A stretch of 64,000 nucleotides of DNA from DATBFG01 sp036558645 (lineage in GTDB: Bacteria; Acidobacteriota; Terriglobia; Terriglobales; Acidobacteriaceae): the NCBI GenBank assembly GCA_036558645.1, contig DATBFG010000078.1:1-64000 (forward strand). Direction: 5' to 3'. Of this stretch, positions 15,928 through 24,610 are shown piece by piece. The stretch's first letter is position 1. Each line of letters opens with the position of its first letter. A program made the translations under genes and the position numbers. The notes beneath the pieces were generated by a model, which ran no database searches, was not told the DNA's origin, and saw nothing but the letters and a program-made list of their open reading frames with translations.

Positions 15928-18900
15928 CTAGAAAAAGAACTTTAATGCAAATTGTATCAGCCGCGGGTCACGCGCTTGCGTGACCTGACCGAACTGCGAG
16001 CCGTCCGATGTGTTTCCATCCGGCGTATAAAACTGGGTATGGTTAAAGATGTTGAAGAACTCCGCTCGGAAGTCAATACGCTTGCTCTCAGAGATTTGAA
16101 TCGTCTTCAGCAGGGCAAGATCCGTCTGGCTAATATGTGGGCCGCAGCAGATAGTGCGCTTAGCATTCCCGAGACTCCCGAACAGGCTCGGATCGAAGCA
16201 GTTGAATGCCGCGCCTGCACTACAGGGCGGCTCCGAATCATCCGAGGCGTTTTCCGTAAAGCTATTAGGGTCGAAAAAGTAGTTGCCGTGGGACTGAGGT
16301 TCCATGGTCCTGAACGGAGCGATCTGATTCGGTTCGCCGGGTAGCTCAAAGTCGAAGCTATACATCAATTCGTTGTCTGCAACCGATTGGATACGTATCG
16401 GAAAACCGGTTTGGAAGGTCGTGATACCTGAAACAGCCCAACCGTTAAGGAATGCGCCCTTGGCCCCACTGTAATGTGGAACAGGGAGCTCCCAGTAGTA
16501 GCTTACGACGATCCGATGTCGTGCGTCGAAGTTCGAAAGCGAACGGCTTCGGCTTGGATCAATCGGATTCAGGATACCTTCAAAGCTCGAGGCCTGGTCG
16601 AAGGACTTGCTGAATGTGTAGGCAGCTGTGAACTGCAGCCCGTGAGCGAAACGCTTGTCGAGAGAGGCCTGCAATGAGTTGTATGCCGAGTTGGCGATGG
16701 TGTCCTGGGCGAAGATGCTGCTGAACATCGGGATTCCATCGGCCGGGCAGCCGTTCGTCCACACTTCATTTACCGGGTCCCATCCACCGATCGGATTGCA
16801 TTGCGGTGACGAATACTTTCGGAGTCCTACTAATCCTATTGGCTCCGGGTTCGGACCAGTCACAGATGCGACGGGACCATAGGGCAGATGCAATGTCATA
16901 CCGGCAGGAATTTCGCCTGCGGCTATGCCATAGGGAGCATCAGCAAAGTATTGTCCGCAAGTCAAACTGTCATCACCTGTCGCCAGCGCAATGTTATTGA
17001 GATCCAGGCAGGTCTGCGGGTTTCCATAATTGAGGTCATGCGTTGCCAACAGACGGTGCCCTTGTGATCCCACATATCCAACTTGCAATTTAAGATCCTT
17101 GCGCAGCTCACGCTCGATCGTCAGATTGTACTGAGCGGAGTACTGGCTCCGCATGTTCGGCTGAAATTGGCCGAACAAGAGAATAGGCCGGAACATGCCC
17201 CAGTCCACTGCCTGACCGCGCGGCGGATTCAAGATGCCGTTGTAACCGGAGAGAGAGCCCAGGCCAAACGGATTCGGGTACGAAAATTCCCCGCTCTGGT
17301 CAAGAAAAGGCTGATTCAAGAGCGTGTTAAAAGGGAAGGTACTTCCCCCAAATGGCGGCTCGGCGCTAAACTGTTCGAGCACGAGTTGCTCGATCGGGTT
17401 GTAGAACAATCCCCAACCAGCCCGAATACTGGTCTTGCCTGAATTTCCCGGACTCCAAGCAATTCCAATGCGCGGAGCGAAGGCGTTGTAGTAGGTCTGA
17501 GTGAGCGCGTTAGGAATACCCTTATCTCCCGGGACCACCAAGCCGACAGGAGTCATCGAAGAGCAATCGGTGTTAATAGTGTCTTTGCATGGATAAACTG
17601 AGCTCACTTGTCCCGGACGGAATGTCTGCACGTGCTGACTGACGTCGGCGATCGGCGTATTCAGTTCCCAACGTAATCCATAGTTAAGCGTCAGGTTTGG
17701 CTTGATCTTCCAACTGTCCTGGGCGAACAGGTAGAGGGCGGTGCTGCGGACATTTTCAACCTGCGCAGAACCCTGTCCATAGGACCCCGGGAATCCCAGC
17801 ATGTAGTCAGAAAATACCGTGTCGCCTAAAGTGGTATTGGTCGATGTTCCGTCCACGAAGAATTCGCCGTTAACGTCAAAGAACAAAGTTTGATCGAAGC
17901 GCTGCCGTCGAACGTCACCCCCAAACTTCAGGGAATGATTGCCCATAACTTTGCTGATGCTGTCAGACCATTGGAAGGAATTTCCGACCTGTGGCACCTC
18001 TCCCTCAGCATTGTTTCCCAGGGTGAATCCGCCACTCACCTGAATAAAAGGAAGGCCCTCATGTGCAGCGCCGAGGTTCGGGTGGATGCCCAGCGTGTTC
18101 GCGGTTGTGCCGTCCGTGAAGCAAGGTACGGAACCTAGAACATCGGTGAGCCACGCGGGCGCAGGAGGACACGAGTCCTGCACGAGTGAAGTGTTCACTG
18201 GATGCTGAAAGGTTCTCTGCGCCTCGCGGTTGTAGTTGAAGCGGAACTCATTAACGGTCGTGTTGTTGATCGTCCATGTATGGCTGATGTTGTACTGCTG
18301 GAACCGCTCTTCGGTAATGGATCCGAAACCGGGTACGTTCGCACCGGCAGCTTGGAACTGCGCAAATGGCGAGACCAGATGGTGGTCGTCGAAGTAGTAA
18401 TAGAAACTAAGGTTTTGCTTGTCATTGATGCGATGGTCCAGACGGACAGTGAACTGATCGCCGCGGACGGGCTGCACAGGCGTGCTCACCACAACGCTGC
18501 CGTTATTGACTGGCGTGGGCACCAACTGAAGCAGGTCGACGGCCGTCGCATCCAGGCAACCCAGCGGAATGATGTTGCCTGGGAATAGTTGCGAGTAGTC
18601 CACACCATCCGGGATGTTGGGGGCGGAGTATAGTGGCGTTACGCAGGGCCGCTGATTTAGCGCAAACGCACTGTCCAGAGTGCCGCCGAATGGCGACTCT
18701 CCGGAGAAGTCTGCAAAGGGTTGAGTGGCACTCGGGCGTTCCGCAGCTGTGGGAACAAAGACGAGCGGCGACGGGATACCCTGACGAATTCGTCGTCCTT
18801 CATAAGAGGTGAAGAAAAACGTTCGATCCTTCTTAATGGGGCCGCCAAAGGTTCCTCCAAACTGATTCTGATTGAACTTTGGCTTATCGCACGGAACGCT

Positions 18901-19743
18901 TTCTACCGCCGAAAGGCAATACGGTTCCGCATTCAAAACGCTATTTCGGAAGAATTCATACACATTGCCGTGAATTTGGTTCGTTCCCGACTTCGTAACC
19001 ACGTTCACAACCGACCCAGAATTGCGCCCGTATTCTGCGTCGAAAGTATTCGTCAAAACACGAAATTCTTCGATGCTGTCAGGCGAAGGCTGCACCGTAG
19101 GCAGATTGACGAACTGATCGTTGGCATCGCCGCCATTCACACTGAAGTTGTTCGCCCTGCCCCGGCCTCCATTGACTGAGACGGCTCCGGCCTTGTCGTT
19201 GCCGTAGACTACGGAATTGCTCGATCCAACCGTCGACATGACACCCGGCTGCAATTGCAGAAACTGATAAGTATCGCGTGCGTTAAGTGGCAGCTTGCTC
19301 ACGGCGCGATCGTTCACGACCGCCCCAAGTTGGGTAGTGGTGGTATCAACCAATGGAGCTTCGGAGGAAACTTCGACTGTTTCCGCCGTCTGACCAATCT
19401 GCATGGTCGTATTCAGCGTCAGCACCTGATTGAGCTCGACCGTGACATCTTTTTGGATATTCTTCTTGAATCCAGCTTGCTCGAATTCAACGTGATAGGT
19501 TCCGGGCTGGACCTCCACCACAACGAAGTCGCCATTCTCGTTGCTCTGGGTTGTGCGAGTAACGCCGGTGGCATCATTGACAAGGGTGATCTTCACGCTT
19601 GCTAGGACGGCGCCGGTGGGATCGGAGACTCGCCCAAGAATGCGTCCGCCGGTACTCTGAGCCAGGAGCGGGCAGGCTAGCACCGCAATTACAGCAAGGA
19701 CACTCAACCGCTGAACAACCCGACCTAATGTCGACGGTTTCAC
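15928..19743 (-). CDS. Oar-like TonB-dependent receptor with carboxypeptidase-regulatory domain
   Basis: A 1271-residue outer-membrane protein. A signal peptide (LSVLAVIAVLACPLLAQ) is followed by a carboxypeptidase-regulatory-like beta domain (about 33-120; GRVSDPTGAVLASVKITLVN, NENGDFVVVEVQPGTYHVEF), a plug domain (AVSKLPLNARDTYQFLQLQP, then SVNGGRGRANNFSVNGG) and a long barrel ending in FALKFFF with a terminal aromatic residue. This large architecture is characteristic of Acidobacteria. The family imports bulky substrates using TonB energy. As first gene of the leftward polyamine operon it may take up a polyamine-containing compound; that is inferred only from position. GTG start with GGAGG seven bases upstream. 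Confidence 0.9.
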   Translation of the reverse strand: MKPSTLGRVVQRLSVLAVIAVLACPLLAQSTGGRILGRVSDPTGAVLASVKITLVNDATGVTRTTQSNENGDFVVVEVQPGTYHVEFEQAGFKKNIQKDVTVELNQVLTLNTTMQIGQTAETVEVSSEAPLVDTTTTQLGAVVNDRAVSKLPLNARDTYQFLQLQPGVMSTVGSSNSVVYGNDKAGAVSVNGGRGRANNFSVNGGDANDQFVNLPTVQPSPDSIEEFRVLTNTFDAEYGRNSGSVVNVVTKSGTNQIHGNVYEFFRNSVLNAEPYCLSAVESVPCDKPKFNQNQFGGTFGGPIKKDRTFFFTSYEGRRIRQGIPSPLVFVPTAAERPSATQPFADFSGESPFGGTLDSAFALNQRPCVTPLYSAPNIPDGVDYSQLFPGNIIPLGCLDATAVDLLQLVPTPVNNGSVVVSTPVQPVRGDQFTVRLDHRINDKQNLSFYYYFDDHHLVSPFAQFQAAGANVPGFGSITEERFQQYNISHTWTINNTTVNEFRFNYNREAQRTFQHPVNTSLVQDSCPPAPAWLTDVLGSVPCFTDGTTANTLGIHPNLGAAHEGLPFIQVSGGFTLGNNAEGEVPQVGNSFQWSDSISKVMGNHSLKFGGDVRRQRFDQTLFFDVNGEFFVDGTSTNTTLGDTVFSDYMLGFPGSYGQGSAQVENVRSTALYLFAQDSWKIKPNLTLNYGLRWELNTPIADVSQHVQTFRPGQVSSVYPCKDTINTDCSSMTPVGLVVPGDKGIPNALTQTYYNAFAPRIGIAWSPGNSGKTSIRAGWGLFYNPIEQLVLEQFSAEPPFGGSTFPFNTLLNQPFLDQSGEFSYPNPFGLGSLSGYNGILNPPRGQAVDWGMFRPILLFGQFQPNMRSQYSAQYNLTIERELRKDLKLQVGYVGSQGHRLLATHDLNYGNPQTCLDLNNIALATGDDSLTCGQYFADAPYGIAAGEIPAGMTLHLPYGPVASVTGPNPEPIGLVGLRKYSSPQCNPIGGWDPVNEVWTNGCPADGIPMFSSIFAQDTIANSAYNSLQASLDKRFAHGLQFTAAYTFSKSFDQASSFEGILNPIDPSRSRSLSNFDARHRIVVSYYWELPVPHYSGAKGAFLNGWAVSGITTFQTGFPIRIQSVADNELMYSFDFELPGEPNQIAPFRTMEPQSHGNYFFDPNSFTENASDDSEPPCSAGAAFNCFDPSLFGSLGNAKRTICCGPHISQTDLALLKTIQISESKRIDFRAEFFNIFNHTQFYTPDGNTSDGSQFGQVTQARDPRLIQFALKFFF

Positions 19744-19782
19744 GGGGGAACCTCCAGTTGTGACCGGGAGTTAAGAAAACAG

Positions 19783-19826
19783 GCGCCTTGCATCAGGCGC
19801 AAACCTTGCTATAATCGCGCAAGGTT
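19783..19826. promoter_or_regulatory. Probable operator of the divergent polyamine promoters
   Basis: Two adjacent perfect inverted repeats lie between the divergent receptor and regulator genes: GCGCCT-N6-AGGCGC (19783-19800) and AACCTTGC-N9-GCAAGGTT (19802-19826). CCTTGC occurs directly at 19786 and 19804, and inverted as GCAAGG at 19819. The second repeat encloses the rightward TATAAT in its spacer and overlaps the leftward -10, so a protein bound there would block both promoters. The adjacent two-HTH regulator is the obvious candidate ligand; that is inference. Confidence 0.6.
19788..19815 (+). promoter_or_regulatory. Promoter of the regulator-potDABC-amine oxidase genes
   Basis: Perfect -10 TATAAT (19810-19815) with a weak -35 TTGCAT (19788-19793) at 16-base spacing. 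The -10 lies in the spacer of the AACCTTGC/GCAAGGTT inverted repeat. Confidence 0.5.
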
Positions 19827-19850
19827 AGAGAACCCGCCGCACACTGTCAA
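19822..19850 (-). promoter_or_regulatory. Promoter of the TonB receptor/catabolic operon
   Basis: On the minus strand a perfect -35 TTGACA (19850-19845) is followed after 17 bases by TAACCT (19827-19822), a 3-of-6 -10 that lies inside the right arm of the inverted repeat. A poor -10 with a perfect -35 fits a regulated promoter. Confidence 0.45.
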
Positions 19851-19905
19851 GAAAAAAAGACCCAACCCGTAGACGAGATCCCGCGTGGGGGGTGCCATTC
19901 CGGTG

Positions 19906-20706
19906 ATGAAACCGGCTGATCCGAAACCTTACTTGAAAATCGGAGATGTTGCCCGAATGGTGGGAGTCTCGCCTTCCGTCATCCGTTCCTGGGAAAGTCT
20001 CGGCCTGGCTCGTCCACAACGGACAGCAAGCAAGTACAGGCTGTACACAACGCAGGATGTCAAGTTGTTAAAGCGCGCCCGATTTCTTCGCAAGGTGCAG
20101 GGACTAAACGCGCCAGCCATCGTACAACTGCTAAAACGAGAAGGGACAGTGCGATCCTCGACGAATGGACCTCTGCAAGCCATTGGAGCGCGGCTTCGAC
20201 AACTGCGCTCGAGGAGCGGACATTCCTTGGCGGAAGTCGCCAAGACTATAGGAATTTCTGTGGGATTTCTCAGCGCTCTGGAACGTTCTAATATGAGCGC
20301 TTCTGTCGGTACGCTACGGAAGCTCGCTCGCTTTTATAAGACCAACATTCTTGACTTCTTTGATCCAGCCGAATCCAATACGCCGCTGGTGAGGCCCAAG
20401 GGGCGTAAGGTATTGGAGGCAGGTCCGGGTGTGCGGATGGAGTTGCTCGCGTGGGGAAACACTGTGATGGAGCCGCACTTATTTCGCGTGGCTCCCAAGG
20501 CGGGCAGCGGCGAATCGTACACGCATGAGGGTGAGGAGTTCCTTTACGTGTTGCGCGGCGTGCTCCACATTTCGTTGCAGGACGAGGAATTCAGACTGAG
20601 AGCCGGAGACAGCTTTTACTTTGAAAGTTCGACACCGCATACATGGAAGAACCCCGGACGCAGTGAAACTTGGGTGCTGTGGGTCAATACACCGCCGACT
20701 TTTTAG
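19906..20706 (+). CDS. MerR-XRE-cupin transcriptional regulator of the polyamine locus
   Basis: A 266-residue protein with three modules. A MerR-type winged HTH (about 9-75; YLKIGDVARMVGVSPSVIRS, then LTTQ-like YTTQDVKLLKRARFLRKVQG), an XRE-type HTH (about 90-150; RLRQLRSRSGHSLAEVAKTI, GFLSALERS) and a C-terminal cupin (about 175-260; THEGEEFLYVLRGVLHISL, FYFESSTPHTW). XRE-cupin regulators such as PuuR repress polyamine genes and sense the amine through the cupin. The added MerR-like domain is unusual. Start uncertain: ATG 19906, or GTG 19885 which has a weak GAGA site. First gene of the rightward operon. Confidence 0.87.
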   Translation: MKPADPKPYLKIGDVARMVGVSPSVIRSWESLGLARPQRTASKYRLYTTQDVKLLKRARFLRKVQGLNAPAIVQLLKREGTVRSSTNGPLQAIGARLRQLRSRSGHSLAEVAKTIGISVGFLSALERSNMSASVGTLRKLARFYKTNILDFFDPAESNTPLVRPKGRKVLEAGPGVRMELLAWGNTVMEPHLFRVAPKAGSGESYTHEGEEFLYVLRGVLHISLQDEEFRLRAGDSFYFESSTPHTWKNPGRSETWVLWVNTPPTF

Positions 20707-20713
20707 GAGACAC

Positions 20714-21775
20714 ATGAAGCGAGGCCTTCGGTTACTGGTTGTGATTTCGGCGGTTGCACTGTTGCCATCATGCTCAAAGAAAACTCCGACCCTGAGTTTG
20801 CTGGTATGGGAAGGCTATGCCGATCCGTCGTTTGTGGCGGGGTTCGAAGAGTGGTGCCACTGTAAGGTTTCGGCGTCGTACATGGGAACCAGCGATGAGT
20901 TAGTGGCGAAATTGCGAGGTGGCAGTGCCGGCAACTACGATGTAATCTCGCCCTCGAGCGATGTGGCGACTTCCATCGCAAAGGCGGGTTTGGCACAAGC
21001 ACTTGACCTCAGCAAGATTCCTACCTATAGCGAATTGTCACCGGCGCTAACGCACCTGCCGCTGGTCAAATTGAACGGGAACACGTATGGCGTGCCGTTT
21101 ACATGGGGACCGAATCCCATGATCTACGACACAACAGTTTTCCGGCAGCCGCCGGACAGCTGGACTGTTTTTTGGGATTCGAAGTATCGGGGAAAGATTT
21201 CGGTCTGGGATGAGCTTTCGACTGTGTACATGACCGCGCAAGTGCTCGGTTACGACAAACCCGATCCAAATCAGATCTACAACTTGAGCGATGAGCAACT
21301 GGAAGCCGTAAAGAAGAAATTGCTGGAGTTGAAACCCAACATCCGGAAGATGTGGTCCACTGGCGGCGAGCTAACCAATCTATTCCAGAGTCATGAGGTT
21401 GTCCTCGCAATGGGGTGGCCGCTCAATACAGCCGACTTGCGTAAGGCGAATTTCCCCGTTGGCGAAACTATTCCCAAGGAAAACACCACAGGCTGGATCG
21501 ACCACTTGATGATCACCAGCAGTAGCGAGAATAAAGATCTGGCGTACCAGTTTCTCGAGTACATGATCCAGGCCAAAACGCAAAAGATGGTGACGGACAA
21601 AACGCATTACGTGCCAGCAAATCCCAAGGCTGCCGAGTTCATGACAACGGACGAGAAACAGATCCTGCATCTCGACGACGTCGATAACTACCAGAAACGG
21701 ATTTACTTCTGGCAGGACATGCCGCGCCGGGCAAAGTACAACGAAATCTGGAATGAAGTGAAGGCGACGCAGTAG
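20714..21775 (+). CDS. potD: Polyamine ABC transporter substrate-binding lipoprotein
   Basis: A 353-residue PotD-like protein. It has a lipoprotein signal with lipobox (ALLPSC), then LSLLVWEGYADPSFVAGFEE, SDELVAKLRGG, YDVISPSSDVATSIAKAGLA and TYGVPFTWGPNPMIYDT, all typical of spermidine/putrescine-binding proteins. It captures polyamines outside the inner membrane and delivers them to the permeases encoded downstream. The ATG at 20714 is right after the regulator stop, and its AGGAG site overlaps that stop codon, so translation is coupled. A longer frame from 20621 overlaps the regulator and is rejected. Confidence 0.92.
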   Translation: MKRGLRLLVVISAVALLPSCSKKTPTLSLLVWEGYADPSFVAGFEEWCHCKVSASYMGTSDELVAKLRGGSAGNYDVISPSSDVATSIAKAGLAQALDLSKIPTYSELSPALTHLPLVKLNGNTYGVPFTWGPNPMIYDTTVFRQPPDSWTVFWDSKYRGKISVWDELSTVYMTAQVLGYDKPDPNQIYNLSDEQLEAVKKKLLELKPNIRKMWSTGGELTNLFQSHEVVLAMGWPLNTADLRKANFPVGETIPKENTTGWIDHLMITSSSENKDLAYQFLEYMIQAKTQKMVTDKTHYVPANPKAAEFMTTDEKQILHLDDVDNYQKRIYFWQDMPRRAKYNEIWNEVKATQ

Positions 21776-21827
21776 GGGTGCCAAATCGCTGTTGCTTTCC
21801 AATGCGTCACGGAAGTGGCGCTAACCA

Positions 21828-22928
21828 ATGGGCTCTCTTGCCAACAACCTGTCTGATGCACAAGGCCCGGTACGGTCTCCCGCCGCGACTTTGCTTGATG
21901 TCCGCAAGATCGCAAAGTCGTTTGGGCGGAATCCGGTTCTCAAAGATGTTTCCCTGCAGGTTGCCGAAGGAGAATTCCTCACGATCCTGGGAGAAAGCGG
22001 TTCGGGAAAGACCACGTTACTGCGCATCATCGCGGGATTCGAAAACGCCGATAGCGGAGAAATCCTGATGGGCGGCGAGCAACTGGACAAGCTACCGCCA
22101 TTCCGTCGCCGCGTGAATACTGTTTTTCAAAGTTATGCCCTATTCCCTCACCTGACGGTAGAGCAGAATGTGAGCTATGGACTGCGGGTGGCGAAGGTAT
22201 CGAGGCAAGAGATCTCTGCGCGAGTCGAACAGGCGCTAAAGATGGTCAAGATGGCGGCGTTCGCGCAGTCGAAGCCGTCGAAGATCAGCGGAGGCCAACA
22301 GCAGCGGGTGGCCCTTGCGCGCGCGCTGGTAAACCGGCCGCGTTTGCTGTTATTGGACGAACCTCTTTCGGCCCTCGACGCCAATTTGCGACGACAAATG
22401 CAGGTCGAGCTGAAATCTCTTCAGCGCGAAGTTGGCATCTCGTTCGTTTTTGTCACGCACGACCAAGAAGAGGCCATGGTGATGTCGGACCGCATCGCTC
22501 TCTTGCGGCACGGAGCCTTGGAACAGATCGCTTCGCCACGTGAAATTTATGGGCGCCCGACAACGGCGTATACGGCGCAGTTCATCGGGCACACGAATCT
22601 GCTCCGCGGGAACGTAAAGGCGGGAGTGGCGCATTGTCACGGGTTGTCGTGGAAGGTGGCAATGCCTGATGGGCCGGCGTTGTTTTCGCTGCGGCCAGAA
22701 CATGTGCGGCTGGCCTCGGGGGAGCAGCGCAGTGATTCCATCCGCTTGAAGGGACGAGTTCTACAGCAGGCCTTTCACGGCGCTACCGAGTTGCTACAGG
22801 TGGATTGCGGTGACGGGCTGCAGCTTTCTATGCGTAGCGCCTCGCGCAACGACTGGCAGGGAGAAATGGAATTGGAGTTCGCGTGGGTGGATGCCGTACC
22901 GGTACGCGAGTCAGGAGAGAAAAGCTGA
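21828..22928 (+). CDS. potA: Polyamine ABC transporter ATPase
   Basis: A 366-residue ABC ATPase: Walker A GESGSGKTT, Q-loop VFQSYALFPHLTV, signature ISGGQQQRVALARAL, Walker B RLLLLDEPLSALD, H-loop VFVTHDQEEAM, and a C-terminal TOBE-like domain (about 280-360) as in PotA. It energises uptake of polyamines through the two adjacent permeases. Its stop overlaps the start of the next gene (TGATG). Confidence 0.93.
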   Translation: MGSLANNLSDAQGPVRSPAATLLDVRKIAKSFGRNPVLKDVSLQVAEGEFLTILGESGSGKTTLLRIIAGFENADSGEILMGGEQLDKLPPFRRRVNTVFQSYALFPHLTVEQNVSYGLRVAKVSRQEISARVEQALKMVKMAAFAQSKPSKISGGQQQRVALARALVNRPRLLLLDEPLSALDANLRRQMQVELKSLQREVGISFVFVTHDQEEAMVMSDRIALLRHGALEQIASPREIYGRPTTAYTAQFIGHTNLLRGNVKAGVAHCHGLSWKVAMPDGPALFSLRPEHVRLASGEQRSDSIRLKGRVLQQAFHGATELLQVDCGDGLQLSMRSASRNDWQGEMELEFAWVDAVPVRESGEKS

Positions 22929-23776
22929 TGTTCTCCCGCGCATATCGGGCTGCCATCACGGTCCCTCCTCTTTTGTGGGTTGCTGTCTTCTTATTGGTTC
23001 CCTACTTTTTGCTCTTCTGCTACAGCTTCTGGTCAGTGTCACCATCGCAGCAGATTGTTCACTCCTGGGGAATGCAGAACTATCTTGAACTGCTCCGGGT
23101 GGACGTTTACTGGCAAACCCTCTTCCGGTCAATGTGGATTGCGGCACGCGTAATGATCTTCTCTCTGCTGCTGGGGTACCCGCTCGCCTACTATCTCTCG
23201 TTTCACGCCGGCAAGCGTAAAGACCTGCTGTATCAGTTGGTGATCATTCCTCTTTGGGTCAGTTATCTGGTACGCGCGTATGCGTGGAAGACGATTCTCG
23301 GTAGCGATGGTGTGCTTAACACTCTGCTGCAATATGTTCACTTGACGCATCGGCCGGTTGACTTCCTTTTGTATAGCCCCTTCGCCGTGGTGCTGACGCT
23401 GACACACATCTATACGCCCTTCACGTTTCTTCCGATTTATGCCTCTCTGGAGCACATTCCACGGAACCTGATTGAGGCCTCACACGATTTGGGAGCCTCT
23501 CCTTTGCAGACGTTCTGGCGGGTGGTTCTGCCGTTGTCGATCCCCGGCGTGCTGGCTGGAGCTACATTCGCATTCGTACTGAGTCTTGGCGACTTTCTTG
23601 CGCCATTGCTCCTCGGCGGCCCGAGCGGCGTGATGGTCTCAAACATCGTGGTCAGCCTGTTCGGCGCGGCTTACGACTGGCCGCTGGGAGCGGCGATTTC
23701 GTTCTGCATGCTGGGCCTGGTGGTGGCTCTGCTTTTCTTATCCGAGAACCTGGAAAAGAAATGGAGCTTCCGGTGA
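22928..23776 (+). CDS. potB: Polyamine ABC transporter permease, PotB-like
   Basis: A 282-residue inner-membrane permease with about six helices. The EAA loop EASHDLGASPLQTFWRVVLP contacts PotA. The N-terminal helix VPPLLWVAVFLLVPYFLLF is typical of PotB. The ATG overlaps the potA stop by one base; an in-frame start at 22883 would overlap potA by 46 bases and is less likely. Confidence 0.92.
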   Translation: MFSRAYRAAITVPPLLWVAVFLLVPYFLLFCYSFWSVSPSQQIVHSWGMQNYLELLRVDVYWQTLFRSMWIAARVMIFSLLLGYPLAYYLSFHAGKRKDLLYQLVIIPLWVSYLVRAYAWKTILGSDGVLNTLLQYVHLTHRPVDFLLYSPFAVVLTLTHIYTPFTFLPIYASLEHIPRNLIEASHDLGASPLQTFWRVVLPLSIPGVLAGATFAFVLSLGDFLAPLLLGGPSGVMVSNIVVSLFGAAYDWPLGAAISFCMLGLVVALLFLSENLEKKWSFR

Positions 23777-24582
23777 GTGCGGAGAGGCAATCACGATGGC
23801 TTCCGCTGCATGCGCTGGCGGTGTTCTGTTTTCTCTACCTGCCGATCCTTACGTTGATCGTGTACTCATTCAACGGACAAGGGGTCGGAGGATTTCCTCC
23901 TCGTGATCTGACGCTTTCCTGGTATCGCATGCTTTTTGCCGACGACGCTATTTGGCAGTCAGTCTTGAACAGCATCTCGGTAGCGTTTGCTGCGGTAGTT
24001 ATTGCATTGGCATTCGGGATTCCGGCGGCACTGGCTCTTGATCGCGCCAACTTTCCTGGCAAAGCGGTTTTTCGCAGGCTGGTGCTGTTGCCGCTAATTT
24101 TGCCGGGAATTATCACTGGTCTGTCCTTGTTAATGCTGTTTCGAGAGGCGGACGTGAAGTTGAGCTTGGCAACGATCATTCTCGGCCATGGTACGGCTTT
24201 GATTTCGGTGGCAACTACCGAGGTCTTCGCGGGTTTGCAGAAACTGGATCGCGCACAAGAGGAAGCTTCGCTCGACTTGGGGGCGAATTACTGGCAGACG
24301 TTCTGGCGAGTAACGATTCCAAACCTGCGGCTATCGATCATCGGCGCTGCGCTATTGATTTTCACCCTGTCCATGGATGAGATCGCGGTGAGCTTCTTCC
24401 TGATTGGGCGAGACAATACGCTACCGCTAGAAATCTGGGGACGCCTGCGGCGCGGAATCACACCGGAAATCAATGCCATCTCGAGCATCATCTTCGTTTT
24501 TTCCTTGGCAGTGATCGTGCTGTGGTACCGGTTGCGGGTTCGCGAGGGTCAAACTGAAGTCGCACCGGAACTAGTGCAGTAA
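23761..24582 (+). CDS. potC: Polyamine ABC transporter permease, PotC-like
   Basis: A 273-residue permease with about six helices, an early LPILTLIVYSFNG segment typical of PotC, and the EAA loop EEASLDLGANYWQTFWRVTI. It pairs with PotB in the membrane channel. The ATG at 23761 overlaps potB by 16 bases; a GTG at 23773 would give a GTGA overlap and is an alternative start. Confidence 0.92.
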   Translation: MELPVSAERQSRWLPLHALAVFCFLYLPILTLIVYSFNGQGVGGFPPRDLTLSWYRMLFADDAIWQSVLNSISVAFAAVVIALAFGIPAALALDRANFPGKAVFRRLVLLPLILPGIITGLSLLMLFREADVKLSLATIILGHGTALISVATTEVFAGLQKLDRAQEEASLDLGANYWQTFWRVTIPNLRLSIIGAALLIFTLSMDEIAVSFFLIGRDNTLPLEIWGRLRRGITPEINAISSIIFVFSLAVIVLWYRLRVREGQTEVAPELVQ

Positions 24583-24610
24583 TTGCAAAGCTTTTGTTTG
24601 CGGAGAAATC

